A DNA stretch of 64,000 bases, taken from Segniliparus rotundus DSM 44985 (GTDB taxonomy: Bacteria; Actinomycetota; Actinomycetes; Mycobacteriales; Mycobacteriaceae). Under the pieces are notes generated by a model. The model was given only the letters and a program-made list of their open reading frames with translations. It searched no databases and was not told the DNA's origin. Numbering within the stretch: position 1 is the stretch's first letter; each line of letters starts with the position of its first letter. Below, one piece after another: positions 29,665 to 38,046 of the stretch. Both the position numbers and the translations under genes were made by a program. The stretch spans positions 1,107,946 to 1,171,945 of the forward strand of contig NC_014168.1 in NCBI RefSeq assembly GCF_000092825.1, in the 5' to 3' direction.

Positions 29665-30021
29665 GTGACGGGCAAGACGGATGTGGACACTCCGGAGATG
29701 CGTGCCGCGAGGGACCAGATCAATGCGGCTGAGCGGCGGTTGAAGGATGCGATGACCAAACTCGCGCTCGCGTCGATGGACTGGCACGCGAGCGCGGGGG
29801 ACGACGCGCAGGACGGCAACCTCGCCTCCCAGTCGCAGCGTGCGCATGAGACGCGCTCCAAGCATGGCGCGAGCGCGGCCAAAGCTGCTGTGGACACCGC
29901 CGACAAAGCAGGAGAGGGCGCTGACATTTACGACGGCACCGACGACGACAACGCCGCCAACGTGCAACGCGTCGAGCAGGCCGTGACGACTGCCATGACC
30001 GGACTCCGGCTCGGCTTCTAA
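29665..30021 (+). CDS. EspC/WXG100-like type VII secretion substrate
   Basis: A 118-residue Ala-rich helical-hairpin protein: helix 1 about 8-36, a central MDWHASAGDDAQDGN turn, helix 2 about 55-86. The general type VII secretion signal YxxxD/E is present as Tyr89-Asp93, followed by DDNAA, a C-terminal layout typical of the EspC (DUF2580) family. Such proteins are exported through ESX systems, usually with a partner. GTG 29665 has GGAGG 6 bp upstream. No ESX core component is in the window, so export would rely on chromosomal machinery. Confidence 0.72.
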   Translation: MTGKTDVDTPEMRAARDQINAAERRLKDAMTKLALASMDWHASAGDDAQDGNLASQSQRAHETRSKHGASAAKAAVDTADKAGEGADIYDGTDDDNAANVQRVEQAVTTAMTGLRLGF

Positions 30022-30082
30022 GCCTCGTGGGACAATAAAGCCCGAAGCCCAGCGCAAAACCCGAAGGAGCAGGAACCGCACT

Positions 30083-30625
30083 ATGCGCCACACCCCGACG
30101 ACAACAGCAACAGCCCTCGCCCTCACAGGACTCGCGGCGCTCGGGCTCACCGCCTGCGACCGAGGCGGCAACAACGGCGCCTCCTCGAACGGCGGCGGCA
30201 CCACAATCATCCAAACCATCGCCCAAACCCCCAGCACGAGTAACGCCCCCGCCGTGACTCCAATCTCAGATCCAAAGAAACTTTGCCACTTATTTATGGC
30301 ACGAGTTCAGGAAATAAATAACGCGATCGACAGCTACTGGAAGTTGACCGTCGGCGATAACAATAAATGGTCTTGGGGCGATCCAAATATCAGCAAAGCT
30401 GCTGATAATGCGAAAGAAGTAACCGATAAGGTAGCGCCAATTCTGCTCGGTTCGATCGGCCCTGATATTCCTAAAGATCAGGCAGATCCCTTGCGTGCCT
30501 ATGTGAGCACGGCTCAAGATTTTGCCAAGGCAATTGGGGAGCGTTCTTCACCAGATGATCTGAATTCTTTAAACGAGAAATTAAACGATGAGTTACCAGC
30601 CTTAAATCGAGCTTGCGGTTATTAA
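30083..30625 (+). CDS. Lipoprotein, low-GC body
   Basis: 180 residues with a signal peptide and lipobox LTAC (Cys about 25), then a Gly/Asn/Ser linker and a helical domain with two cysteines. The first about 160 bp are GC-rich like the neighbours. From about 30250 to 30640 the DNA turns clearly AT-rich, suggesting a recombined or foreign body. AAGGAG lies about 12 bp before the ATG. Between an EspC-like gene and a large repeat protein, it could be an accessory or immunity-type protein; no family recognised. Confidence 0.65.
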   Translation: MRHTPTTTATALALTGLAALGLTACDRGGNNGASSNGGGTTIIQTIAQTPSTSNAPAVTPISDPKKLCHLFMARVQEINNAIDSYWKLTVGDNNKWSWGDPNISKAADNAKEVTDKVAPILLGSIGPDIPKDQADPLRAYVSTAQDFAKAIGERSSPDDLNSLNEKLNDELPALNRACGY

Positions 30626-30651
30626 GGATGATTAAGAAGGGGATGTGAGTC

Positions 30652-32796
30652 GTGGGTCTTTCGTGGCCGGGTGGTTTGAGTTGGTTGTGGGACAGGGCGA
30701 AGCCTTTGTGGCCGACTGCTGATGAGTCTGGCATGCGGTCGGCGCAGGACTCTTTCCTTGCCGCCGCGCCAGAGGCGGGTGAATCTTTGGATGCCCTCTA
30801 CAGCGGATACAGCAACCTTGTCAAGGCGTTGGGCGACTCCGACTCAGCTGCTGCAGCGCAAACTCGCCTCGTCGACCTCGAGAAAAAGAAACAGGATATC
30901 CTCGACGCGATCCACGCGGAAAACGTGATGATGTTCGAGGCTCCCAAGAACGTCGACAAGGCCAAACAAGACATCATCGCCAAGGCCAACGAAGCGGACA
31001 AAGCCGCCAAAGCCGGATTCTTCGGCTTTATCGGTAAGTACGCGCCATCCCTGGCCGATTCACAACGAAAAGATGCCGCAGACAAATTCGAAAAAGAAGC
31101 AAAACCCATACACGGTAGCTACGTCACAAGCAACCAAGGCCTGCTGCAGCTCTCCGATGCTGGTAACGGTAGCGCCTCCGGGCCAGTCGTGCGTGATGCG
31201 GGAGCGCAATTGCATCAAGGCGAGGACCCAGTGTCGCTTCCGGTGAGTAGGGGTTCTGCGGCTACGCAGAAACAAAGTTTTGATCCTGCGGGGAACTCTG
31301 TGAGTAGGGGTTCTGCGGCTACGCAGAAACAAAGTTTTGATCCTGCGGGGGACTCTGTAAGTAGGGGTTCTGCGGCAACCCAGCAGCAATCTGCCACTGG
31401 CGCGCAAACCTTAGGAAGTGCTGCTAAGCAGGGCGCAGTTCCTTCGGGTAGCCAGGGTGGGGGCCTTGGTGGTGCGTCTACGGGTCTGCAGTCGGGTGGG
31501 GCGGTTGCGGAGCGTGTGGCTCCGGCTGCTGGGTCGTCGCCTGCTGCTCCGCCGGGTTCTGGTGGGAGCGGTGGTGTGGGTGCTCCGCCGTCGATCAGCG
31601 GGATCGGTGGTGCTGGTGGTCCTGGGTCCGGGCCGGGCCAGGGTGCCCGGATCGGCGGCATCGGTGGTGGTTCGGAGGCTCCTCGGACGGGTGTGCAGGG
31701 CGGCGGCGCGACTGAGAAGCCTGCCGCGCAGCCGTCGTCGGGGTCGCAGGGCGAGCAGCGTGGTGCTGGTGTGAGCCGAGCCGGGGGCGGTGCTGGTGCT
31801 GGCGGGGTCGGGGGAGAAACGAGGGCGCAGTCGGCTTCTGCGGCTGGTGTTCGTGAGGCGATGCGGGGGGACACCGCTGGGGGCGCGTCGGGCGTGGGGC
31901 AGCGCGCGGAGGAGAAGACGCAGGCTTTGTTGGGGTCGGTGTCGAGTTTGTCGCGCGCTGAGTTGGCGTCGGCTCGGTCGGCTTCTACCCTGTTGCAGGG
32001 CGCGTTGTCGGGTTTGGGGGCGCGGGTCGCGCAGGCCCATCCGGTTCGGGACGCCGTGTTGGGTGAGTTGATCGCCTCGGGCGGTGTTGTGGAGGGCGCG
32101 GCGGTTGGGGGTTTGTTGCCGTCGGGGGTGTGGGGGCGGATCGCGTGGCCTGGTGTTGGGCCGGTGGAGCATCCTGGTTTGGACGGGGTGGGGTTCGTGT
32201 TCGCGGATATGCGGGTGGCGCCGAACGAGGCGGCGGGGGTGTCGCGTCCGACGACGACGCGGGTGACGACCACGGGCGCGGAGAGCGAGATCGAGCCCGC
32301 GCTCAGGCTGCCGTTGGGGACGAGGCTGCTGGGCCGCTCGCAGGCCCCGGCGGGGACGGAGTTCTTGACCGACGCGGGGTTGTTGGCGGTCGGGCTCGCG
32401 AAGTGGCTGCTGGAGCGGGGTTTGGACGGGGACTCCTCATGGCGGTTGGTGGCGGTGTGTTTCACGAAGGATCCCGGCACGGAGGTGGTGGACGCGCTTT
32501 TGAGGCTGCGGAGCCCTGTGGAGGCGTATTGGCCGGATCGGGCGGGGTATGAGGAGCGTTTGTCGGACGAGGAGTTGCGCGCGGCGCAAACGGCCGCGAC
32601 GGACGCGCAAGCTGCGGAGGGGGCGCAGCGCGAGGACCTCGCCTTGAAGGGGCGTGATCCGCTGGCGCACGCGAAGGCCGCGATGGGGCGGGCTCCGAAC
32701 GAGCCGTACCCGGCGGAGGGTTTGCCGGAGAAAGAAGCGTCGTGGCATGCGGTGTGCCGGGAGAACAACAAGGGGGCGTTGCCGACCGCGCGGTGA
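30652..32796 (+). CDS. Large ESX-cargo-like protein, 3' end truncated by IS insertion
   Basis: 714 codons: helical N-terminal domain (1-170), a 19-residue tandem repeat (about 198-245), a Gly/Ser/Ala/Pro linker (about 255-410), and a mixed alpha/beta C-terminal part (about 415-714) with LRLPLGTRLLGRSQAP and SSWRLVAVCFTKD. The layout resembles large ESX-associated proteins of mycobacteria, but no domain is identified with certainty. The stop codon 32794-32796 is the first three bases of the IS terminal repeat, so the original C-terminus is lost. GTG start. Confidence 0.6.
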   Translation: MGLSWPGGLSWLWDRAKPLWPTADESGMRSAQDSFLAAAPEAGESLDALYSGYSNLVKALGDSDSAAAAQTRLVDLEKKKQDILDAIHAENVMMFEAPKNVDKAKQDIIAKANEADKAAKAGFFGFIGKYAPSLADSQRKDAADKFEKEAKPIHGSYVTSNQGLLQLSDAGNGSASGPVVRDAGAQLHQGEDPVSLPVSRGSAATQKQSFDPAGNSVSRGSAATQKQSFDPAGDSVSRGSAATQQQSATGAQTLGSAAKQGAVPSGSQGGGLGGASTGLQSGGAVAERVAPAAGSSPAAPPGSGGSGGVGAPPSISGIGGAGGPGSGPGQGARIGGIGGGSEAPRTGVQGGGATEKPAAQPSSGSQGEQRGAGVSRAGGGAGAGGVGGETRAQSASAAGVREAMRGDTAGGASGVGQRAEEKTQALLGSVSSLSRAELASARSASTLLQGALSGLGARVAQAHPVRDAVLGELIASGGVVEGAAVGGLLPSGVWGRIAWPGVGPVEHPGLDGVGFVFADMRVAPNEAAGVSRPTTTRVTTTGAESEIEPALRLPLGTRLLGRSQAPAGTEFLTDAGLLAVGLAKWLLERGLDGDSSWRLVAVCFTKDPGTEVVDALLRLRSPVEAYWPDRAGYEERLSDEELRAAQTAATDAQAAEGAQREDLALKGRDPLAHAKAAMGRAPNEPYPAEGLPEKEASWHAVCRENNKGALPTAR
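31243..31386 (+). repeat. 57-bp in-frame tandem repeat (about 2.5 copies)
   Basis: Units begin at 31243, 31300 and 31357 (the last partial). Each encodes 19 residues, VSRGSAATQKQSFDPAG plus NS or DS. The first two are nearly identical, indicating recent slippage or duplication in the linker of the 714-codon gene. Confidence 0.9.
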
Positions 32797-32819
32797 TCTG
32801 TCAACGGTTTTCCGGACGG

Positions 32820-33689
32820 TTATGCCACGCTCTCGGTGAGGGCGGGCAGGTTCTCGTAGGCGGCGGGGCTGTGGTAGCCGATGCCGCTGTGGCGTCTGAG
32901 GGGGTTGTACCAGGCTTCGATGTATTCGAATATGGCGTTGGCGAGCTCCGCTCGGGTGGCCCACTCTCTGCGGTCGAGGAGTTCGACCTGCATGGACGAG
33001 AAGAACGACTCCATCATGGCGTTGTCCAGGGCGCAGGCGACTTTTCCCATCGACCCGAGCAGGCCGGCCTCTCTGAGCCGGTGGCCGAAGATCCACGACA
33101 CATATTGCCCGCCCCTGTCCGAATGGACGACCGTGCCGCGGGGCTTGCGCCGCCAGCGGGCCATGTCCAGGGCGTCGACCACCAGCTCGGCGCGCAGGTG
33201 GTCGGCTATCGACCAGCCCACGACCCGGCGGGAGAACACGTCCAGGACCGCGGCGCAGTAGACCTTGCCCTCGTCCGTGGCGTGCTCGGTGATGTCGGTG
33301 ACCCACAGCTTGTCCGGGCGGTCGGCGGTGAACTTGCGGGCGACCAGGTCCGGGTGGACCGCTTGGGCGGGCTTGTTCCCGCGCCGCCTGCGGCGGTGGA
33401 CCCCGGCGATCCCGGCCAGGCGCATCAGGCGCCCGACCCGGCGCAGCCCGACCCGAAGGCCCAGGCCCATGCGCAGCTCCGCATGGACCCGCCGGACCCC
33501 GTAGGTCTGCCGCGAGCCCGACCAGACGGTTCGGATCACGCCGGTCAGCGCCTCGTCCGCCACCTCTCTGACGCTCGGCGGGCGCGACGCCCAGTCGTAA
33601 TAGCCCGAGCGGGAGACGCCCAGGACCCGGCAGGCCGCCGCGACGGGGAAACCGTCGTCGGCCAGCTCGTGGACCAGCCGGAAGATCAT
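32820..33689 (-). CDS. IS3-family transposase OrfB
   Basis: 289-residue integrase-fold transposase. DDE triad visible: Asp132 (VTDITE), Asp191 (VHSDRGGQY) and Glu227 (NAMMESFF), with 35 residues between the last two. The ending YNPLRRHSGIGYHSPAAYE is typical of IS3 OrfB. The ATG overlaps the orfA stop (ATGA), preceded by CCCCAAAA. Expression may be by coupling or by -1 frameshifting to give OrfAB. Confidence 0.93.
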   Translation of the reverse strand: MIFRLVHELADDGFPVAAACRVLGVSRSGYYDWASRPPSVREVADEALTGVIRTVWSGSRQTYGVRRVHAELRMGLGLRVGLRRVGRLMRLAGIAGVHRRRRRGNKPAQAVHPDLVARKFTADRPDKLWVTDITEHATDEGKVYCAAVLDVFSRRVVGWSIADHLRAELVVDALDMARWRRKPRGTVVHSDRGGQYVSWIFGHRLREAGLLGSMGKVACALDNAMMESFFSSMQVELLDRREWATRAELANAIFEYIEAWYNPLRRHSGIGYHSPAAYENLPALTESVA

Positions 33690-34009
33690 TTTGGGGTTGG
33701 GAGGCTCTCCCTCGCGAAGATCGCCGAGGCCCGTTTGAGGATCTCGACCTCCATCGCCAACACCCGGTTCTCCCGGCGCAGGCGGACCAGCTCGGCCCGC
33801 TCGTCGCCCGCGATCCCCTCGTGCCCTCCCTCGCGGACCACGCGCTTGCCCTCCACGCCGTCGGCCTGGGCCAGCCACTTGCGCAACGTCTTCGCGTCCA
33901 CGCCCAGCTCCTTCGCTGCCCAGGCCACAGGCCGCCCGCCCTCGCGGGCGGCGCGGGCCGCCTCTGTCGCCCTGCGGCGGAACTCCTCCGGATGCGCGGC
34001 CATCCGCAC
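33686..34009 (-). CDS. IS3-family transposase OrfA
   Basis: 107-residue HTH protein that binds the IS ends. It has the HTH WAAKELGVDAKTLRKWLAQAD and a leucine-zipper-like helix (RAELVRLRRENRVLAMEVEILKRASAIFA). Start at ATG 34009 or 34003. Intact reading frame. Confidence 0.92.
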   Translation of the reverse strand: MRMAAHPEEFRRRATEAARAAREGGRPVAWAAKELGVDAKTLRKWLAQADGVEGKRVVREGGHEGIAGDERAELVRLRRENRVLAMEVEILKRASAIFARESLPTPK

Positions 34010-34064
34010 TCCCTTCCCGAGGCCCGAGGCCCCGACTCAAAGTGTCCGGAAAAGCGTAACCAGA

Positions 34065-34424
34065 TCATTCGGCGGTGAACACCGCGAGCCAGGCGTGGTT
34101 GTGCGGGTCGCGGGCGTCGAGGATCGCGGTGGGGAATCGGGAGACGTGCGCGATCCCGAGCACGTCTCGGCTGATGAGCGCGGCCTGCGCCTGGGCGGCG
34201 AGGAACCGGGCCTCGCTACGCCCTCGGGCGAAGGCGGCGACCCGCACGCGACAGGTGGTGGAGACGGGCCAGTTCACGCTGCCGCCGTCGTCGCCCACGA
34301 GCAGGAACGGCCGGCTGGTCTCGGGCTGCCAGTCCTCGGGCAACTGGCCCCCGGCGTCGGCGTGCGGGACCTCTCGGCGCAGGTGCTCCCAGATCGCTTT
34401 CGCGGGGTCCGCGGGGACCCTCAC
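34065..34424 (-). CDS. Phage tail-terminator-like protein, cut at its end by the IS
   Basis: 119 residues, in the last slot of the connector cluster, with size and pattern of HK97 gp10/tail-terminator proteins (IWEHLRREVP, VRVAAFARGRSEARFLAAQAQAALISR). Its stop TGA is supplied by the IS terminal repeat (34065-34067), so a few C-terminal residues may be lost. GTGA overlap with the upstream gene. Confidence 0.6.
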   Translation of the reverse strand: MRVPADPAKAIWEHLRREVPHADAGGQLPEDWQPETSRPFLLVGDDGGSVNWPVSTTCRVRVAAFARGRSEARFLAAQAQAALISRDVLGIAHVSRFPTAILDARDPHNHAWLAVFTAE

Positions 34425-34753
34425 CGCTTGCGCCTGGGGTCTCTCACGGCGACTTGCAGCCCCGCGTCTTTCGCGGCCCTGGTGAGCACGCCGTGTTTGG
34501 CCTCCACGGCGAGCCCTGCGGGGTGGGCGAGCACCACCGCGGCGGCCTGACGGTCGGTGGTGTAGGCGTCGACCTGCACCAGCTCCTCGGCCTGCGCGCT
34601 GCCTTCTGTGATTGTGGCGGAGAGCGCGATGACGGCGGGGTCGGAGCGGACCTGGGATGCGATCCGTTCGGCGGCTTGGTCGACGAGCTTGCCGAACCGG
34701 GTTTTGAGGAGCTCGCCGACCGCCTGCTTGTCCAAGGTGACTTTGACGTTCAT
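34421..34753 (-). CDS. Head-tail joining / HK97 gp10-like protein
   Basis: 110 residues beginning MNVKVTLDKQAVGELL, with the central variable part and a C-terminal ..HPAGLAVEAKHGVLTRAA segment typical of gp10-like neck proteins of actinophages. Assignment is from position and general pattern. 10 bp after the preceding gene. Confidence 0.6.
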   Translation of the reverse strand: MNVKVTLDKQAVGELLKTRFGKLVDQAAERIASQVRSDPAVIALSATITEGSAQAEELVQVDAYTTDRQAAAVVLAHPAGLAVEAKHGVLTRAAKDAGLQVAVRDPRRKR

Positions 34754-34763
34754 GGCCGTGCGC

Positions 34764-35075
34764 TCACCCCCGTTCCGTCGTCGCCTCGACCACCAGCGCC
34801 GCCCGTCTCGTGAACGGGCTTCGCCATTCCTTGACCCGCGCCCGGCACACCAAGCCCCGCACCGTGATCAGGTCGCCGCCCTTGATCGGGCAGCCCAGCG
34901 GCAGGCCGACCTCGAACCCCTCGGACGCCTCGGCCCGGCCCGCCTCCTCTGGGGGGCGGCGCAGCGCGAGCGGCGCGATATAGAGGACGGGCTGCTCGTA
35001 GGGCACCCCGCCCGGCTCGGGGTCCCCGTCCGCGCTCCACCCCGATTGCCGGGTGATGACGACCGTCTCGGGCAT
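34764..35075 (-). CDS. Head-closure (stopper)-like protein
   Basis: 103 residues, beta-rich (VVITRQSGW, LPLGCPIKGGDLITVRGLVCRARVKEW). It fits the small head-completion proteins found after the gp6-like connector. ATG 35075 has GAGGAGGG about 9 bp upstream. Confidence 0.55.
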   Translation of the reverse strand: MPETVVITRQSGWSADGDPEPGGVPYEQPVLYIAPLALRRPPEEAGRAEASEGFEVGLPLGCPIKGGDLITVRGLVCRARVKEWRSPFTRRAALVVEATTERG

Positions 35076-35110
35076 CGGCTGATTCCCTCCTCTGGGCGTA
35101 TGATCTGGGC

Positions 35111-35347
35111 ATGGGATCAGAACGCGACCTGCCGGTCGAGGAGGACTACAAAGATTTCGGGCAAGAAGGCATGATCCAGCCCGAGCTGTACCAGTCGAAT
35201 GGACGGTCTCCGAGGATCCTGCCGTTACTGCCCCCGTCTCCTGCGGGGCAGTCGTCCTTGGTGGTCGATGACGACCCGCTGGGCAAAGACATGGCCCTAG
35301 AGGGGCCAGGCGGCCGCGCGGTCGTCCACTTCCCACAACACGGCTGA
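35111..35347 (+). CDS. Possible small antisense-strand gene in the head module
   Basis: 78 codons in the only sizeable gap of the head operon, with GC-rich third positions and an acidic N-terminal part (ERDLPVEEDYKDFGQEG). No family recognised and no clear ribosome-binding site. Weak call. Confidence 0.3.
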   Translation: MGSERDLPVEEDYKDFGQEGMIQPELYQSNGRSPRILPLLPPSPAGQSSLVVDDDPLGKDMALEGPGGRAVVHFPQHG

Positions 35348-35352
35348 TCGCG

Positions 35353-35871
35353 TCACGCGGCTGATGGTAGGTAGTACCTGTTGAGGACCTCGTGCTGCTC
35401 CGGGCCGAGGCTGGAGGCTCCTGGGGCGGGGAAGTACTCGTAGGGCCCCATCTTCTCGTGGACGCCGCCGAGCGGCGAGGTGACTGCCCGGGCGGCTTGT
35501 TCGCAGATGAGGGCGGCGACGGCGGGGGCGTCGTCGTAGCCGTGCGTGAATTCGACTGTGACTGTGCCTTCAGGCCAGCCGGACTCGCGGACGAGCAGTC
35601 CGGCCGGATCGGCGCGGTAGCCTGTGATCTGCTCTCCGTCGACGGTGACGGATTGGACGGAGACCAGGCGCAGGGTGGGCAGCGCCAGGACCCTCCCGCC
35701 GTCGCAGGCGACGTTCTCGGTCTGGGCGACGACGGGGGCGATGTGCCAGCGGCAGTGGTCGCGCACGGCGGCGGTCGCCGCGCGGAGGGACTGCTCGGCC
35801 CGGCCGTGGTCCGCCAAGAGGCCCGCGAACACCTCGGGGTCCACCAGCGGCGGCAGCTCCACCGCGCTCAC
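35353..35871 (-). CDS. Head-tail connector (HK97 gp6-like)
   Basis: 172 residues: helical N-terminal part (AEQSLRAATAAVRDHCRWHIAPV), then LPTLRLVSVQSVTVDG and FTHGYDDAPAVAALICEQAARAV. This is the standard gp6-like adaptor pattern of actinophages, with the conserved HGYDD. GTGA overlap with the upstream small gene. Confidence 0.78.
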   Translation of the reverse strand: MSAVELPPLVDPEVFAGLLADHGRAEQSLRAATAAVRDHCRWHIAPVVAQTENVACDGGRVLALPTLRLVSVQSVTVDGEQITGYRADPAGLLVRESGWPEGTVTVEFTHGYDDAPAVAALICEQAARAVTSPLGGVHEKMGPYEYFPAPGASSLGPEQHEVLNRYYLPSAA

Positions 35872-36059
35872 CCCTCTTGGGGCTTGGGCGGGGCCTGTTT
35901 CGCCGCCGGCTTCTCGGATTTCCCGGTGAACAGCGGCTTGTCGAGGAAATCGGCGTCGCCGAGCGCGTCCGATGCGGTCAAGCCTTGTTTGGCGGCGTCC
36001 TCGTCGGAGAGCTGCACGATGCGCTCGATACCGGCAATAGTTGTCTTATACAGCTTCAT
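35868..36059 (-). CDS. Small protein between capsid and connector
   Basis: 63 residues, MKLYKTTIAGIERIVQLSDEDA then a Lys/Pro-rich tail. Small acidic proteins of this kind often sit between the capsid and gp6-like genes. No function known. ATG 36059. Confidence 0.6.
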   Translation of the reverse strand: MKLYKTTIAGIERIVQLSDEDAAKQGLTASDALGDADFLDKPLFTGKSEKPAAKQAPPKPQEG

Positions 36060-36076
36060 ATCACTCACCAGTTCTA

Positions 36077-37357
36077 TTAGTTGGCCAAAAAAATCTTCGC
36101 GAAGGCGAGGGGGCATCGCACGGCGAGCGCGAGGCGGGTCTCGGCGCGGATCTTGACCCGGTTGTAGACGAAGTCGTCCTGGTCCGAGTTGGTGGACTCG
36201 ACCCTGATCCCGCCCTTGCGGTAGAGGGTGGCGCCTTGGGCGAAGTTGCCCACCAATGGCTTGCCCTGCGCGACGACGGGGGTGACGATGGTGCGCAGCC
36301 CCCACAGCGGCGGGTCGGTCAGGACGGGGCCTTGCCCGTACTGCCCGGTGAAATACCCGCCTGCGAGGTATTGGCCGTTCCCGTCGCGGGAGAGGCGGAA
36401 TTTCTGGTAGTCCAGGGGGTGGATGACCAGGCCGTCGGCCTTGTAGTTGGTGGCGGTGGCGATCTTGGTCATGGCCCGGAAGATGGAGTCCGCGTCGTCC
36501 CCGGCGTTCGCGCTCTGCTCGTTCTGCAGGCCCGAGCGGTTGAGGATGCCGGTCAGGTCGGTGCCTTGGCCGGTGCCGTAGAGCAGTTGGCGCTCCTCGA
36601 ACACCGACAGCGTGTAGAGCAGCCTGTTGTCGATCTCCGACTGCACGAGCGGGAGGTCTTCGAGGGTCTCGTCGGTGAGGTGGATGAACGCGGCGACCTT
36701 GGTGACGTGGTCGGTGACCGGGGTGGGCTCGGTGAGGTGCATCTGGGGCTTGCGCCCGCCCTCGGGGACGGTGGCGAAGTCGCCTTCGATCGATCCCTCC
36801 AGGTAGTAGCGGATCGCCTGCCCGGAGATGGAGCCCGAGCCGATCAAATCGGCGACGACGGGGCGCTCGCGCTTCTGGCGCTGCAGGGAGCGGTCCACAT
36901 CGGTCAGCCAGTCCCGGTACGGGCCGTCCGGGCCCCCGGTGACCTGGACGTCGTCGGCGGCCTTGCGCCCTGCGGGGACCCATTCGGGCGCGGTGGCGGT
37001 CGCCCCGCTGACGCCTTTGATCTCTTGCAGCCGCTGGCCGGCGTGTTTGAGGAAGTGCTCCCCGAGGCTGCGCGCGGGGGCACGGCCCGGGTCGAGCTGC
37101 CAGCCCGGGTGTGCGAGGGCTTTGCTCGCGTCGGGGACGAGCTGGTCGATGGCGCGTTGCAGCTCGCTGGACTCGCGCTGGGATTTCAGCTTGACGTCGA
37201 AGCCTTTGACTTGCTCGATCAGCGAGCGGACGCGCTCGGCGTCCTCGGGGCTGAGGTCACCGCCGGCGGCCTTCGCGCCGTCCAGGATGGCTTTGGCCTG
37301 TTCGTGTGCTTCGGCGCGCTCTTTGAGCAGCGGGTTCTCGGCGACAGTGGTGGTCAA
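36077..37357 (-). CDS. HK97-type major capsid protein
   Basis: 426 residues. An N-terminal coiled-coil delta domain (about 1-75) is followed by the HK97 fold with IRYYLEG, a FATVPEGGRKPQM-type loop, IDNRLLYTLSVFEERQLLYGTGQG, and ALAVRCPLAFAKIFL at the end. TTG 37357 is chosen because GAGGAG lies 5-6 bp upstream and it overlaps the protease stop (TTGA). The delta domain is presumably removed by the upstream protease. Confidence 0.93.
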   Translation of the reverse strand: MTTTVAENPLLKERAEAHEQAKAILDGAKAAGGDLSPEDAERVRSLIEQVKGFDVKLKSQRESSELQRAIDQLVPDASKALAHPGWQLDPGRAPARSLGEHFLKHAGQRLQEIKGVSGATATAPEWVPAGRKAADDVQVTGGPDGPYRDWLTDVDRSLQRQKRERPVVADLIGSGSISGQAIRYYLEGSIEGDFATVPEGGRKPQMHLTEPTPVTDHVTKVAAFIHLTDETLEDLPLVQSEIDNRLLYTLSVFEERQLLYGTGQGTDLTGILNRSGLQNEQSANAGDDADSIFRAMTKIATATNYKADGLVIHPLDYQKFRLSRDGNGQYLAGGYFTGQYGQGPVLTDPPLWGLRTIVTPVVAQGKPLVGNFAQGATLYRKGGIRVESTNSDQDDFVYNRVKIRAETRLALAVRCPLAFAKIFLAN

Positions 37358-38046
37358 TTCGTCTCCTCGGGATGGATGTCGAGCAGGTGGAGCTCGGCGG
37401 CGTAGAGCCGGGCGGGCGGGGCGGACTTCGGTGGCGCTTGCGCTTCGGGTTCGGGCGGCGGCTCGTCTTCTGGCGGGTCGTCTGCGGGGAGGACCGCGAG
37501 CAGGGCCTCCCCGGCTGCGCGGACGGCGTCGAGCGCGTCCCGCAGGGCGGCCTCGTTGCGCGCGGAAATCGCGCGCCCGGCTTTCACATCGAGGACCTCG
37601 GCGTCGGGGTTCGCGCCGATCGGCACGACGGACACCTCGTGCAGGCGCAGCTCTTTGAGGTCCCACCCGGCTTTGACGCGCTCGGAGTCGAGGACGTCGA
37701 AGGCGAAGCTCATCTGCGCGAGCCGCCCGTCCTTCATCAGGCGATGCACCTGTGCGGCCTTCGGGTTGTCCAAGTCGAGGGAGGCTGTCACCAAGAGGCC
37801 CGTGTCGTCCTCGCTCGCGGTGAGGACCTTGCCCACGCACAGCTCGGGGTCGCTGAAATCGTGCCCGTAGAGCAGGGGGATCGGGCGGCCCTTCTCGGCC
37901 CATTGGGCGAGGGTCTTGGCGAACGCGCCTTTGACCACGACGTCGCCGTGCAGGTCGCGGTTGCCGAAGCAGGAGGCGTACGCGGTGAAGACGCCCTCCC
38001 GCTCAGGCAGCGGCCGGATAGTCGTGTCGAACGCTTTGCGCCGCAT
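37354..38046 (-). CDS. HK97 prohead protease
   Basis: 230 residues of the U35/HK97 protease family: ASCFGNRDLHGDVVVKGAF, the catalytic His in LLYGHDF, the Ser-containing AQMSFAF and LHEVSVVPIGANPDA. The C-terminus is a Pro/Glu-rich tail. Its 5' end overlaps the portal 3' end by 44 bp. Matures the capsid. Confidence 0.93.
   Translation of the reverse strand: MRRKAFDTTIRPLPEREGVFTAYASCFGNRDLHGDVVVKGAFAKTLAQWAEKGRPIPLLYGHDFSDPELCVGKVLTASEDDTGLLVTASLDLDNPKAAQVHRLMKDGRLAQMSFAFDVLDSERVKAGWDLKELRLHEVSVVPIGANPDAEVLDVKAGRAISARNEAALRDALDAVRAAGEALLAVLPADDPPEDEPPPEPEAQAPPKSAPPARLYAAELHLLDIHPEETN

Larger units (their letters stand above)
32794..34067 (-). mobile_element. IS3-family insertion sequence, 1,274 bp
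   Basis: Terminal repeats TGATCTG..ACG..TTTTCCGGAC (32794-32817 and, inverted, 34044-34067) match at 20 of 24 positions and begin with TG. It contains orfA and orfB in overlapping frames. No target-site duplication is visible at the flanks (GCGCGG on the left, TTCGGC on the right). Confidence 0.9.

Noticed and set aside
31243-31386. CRISPR-like spacing of repeats
   Set aside because: Head-to-tail in-frame 57-bp units without spacers; a coding tandem repeat.
32742-34550. 602-codon plus frame across the IS
   Set aside because: Antisense to OrfA/OrfB with clear DDE motifs.
37358-37903. N-terminal extension of the capsid frame to 608 codons
   Set aside because: Overlaps the prohead protease out of frame; TTG 37357 has the ribosome-binding site.
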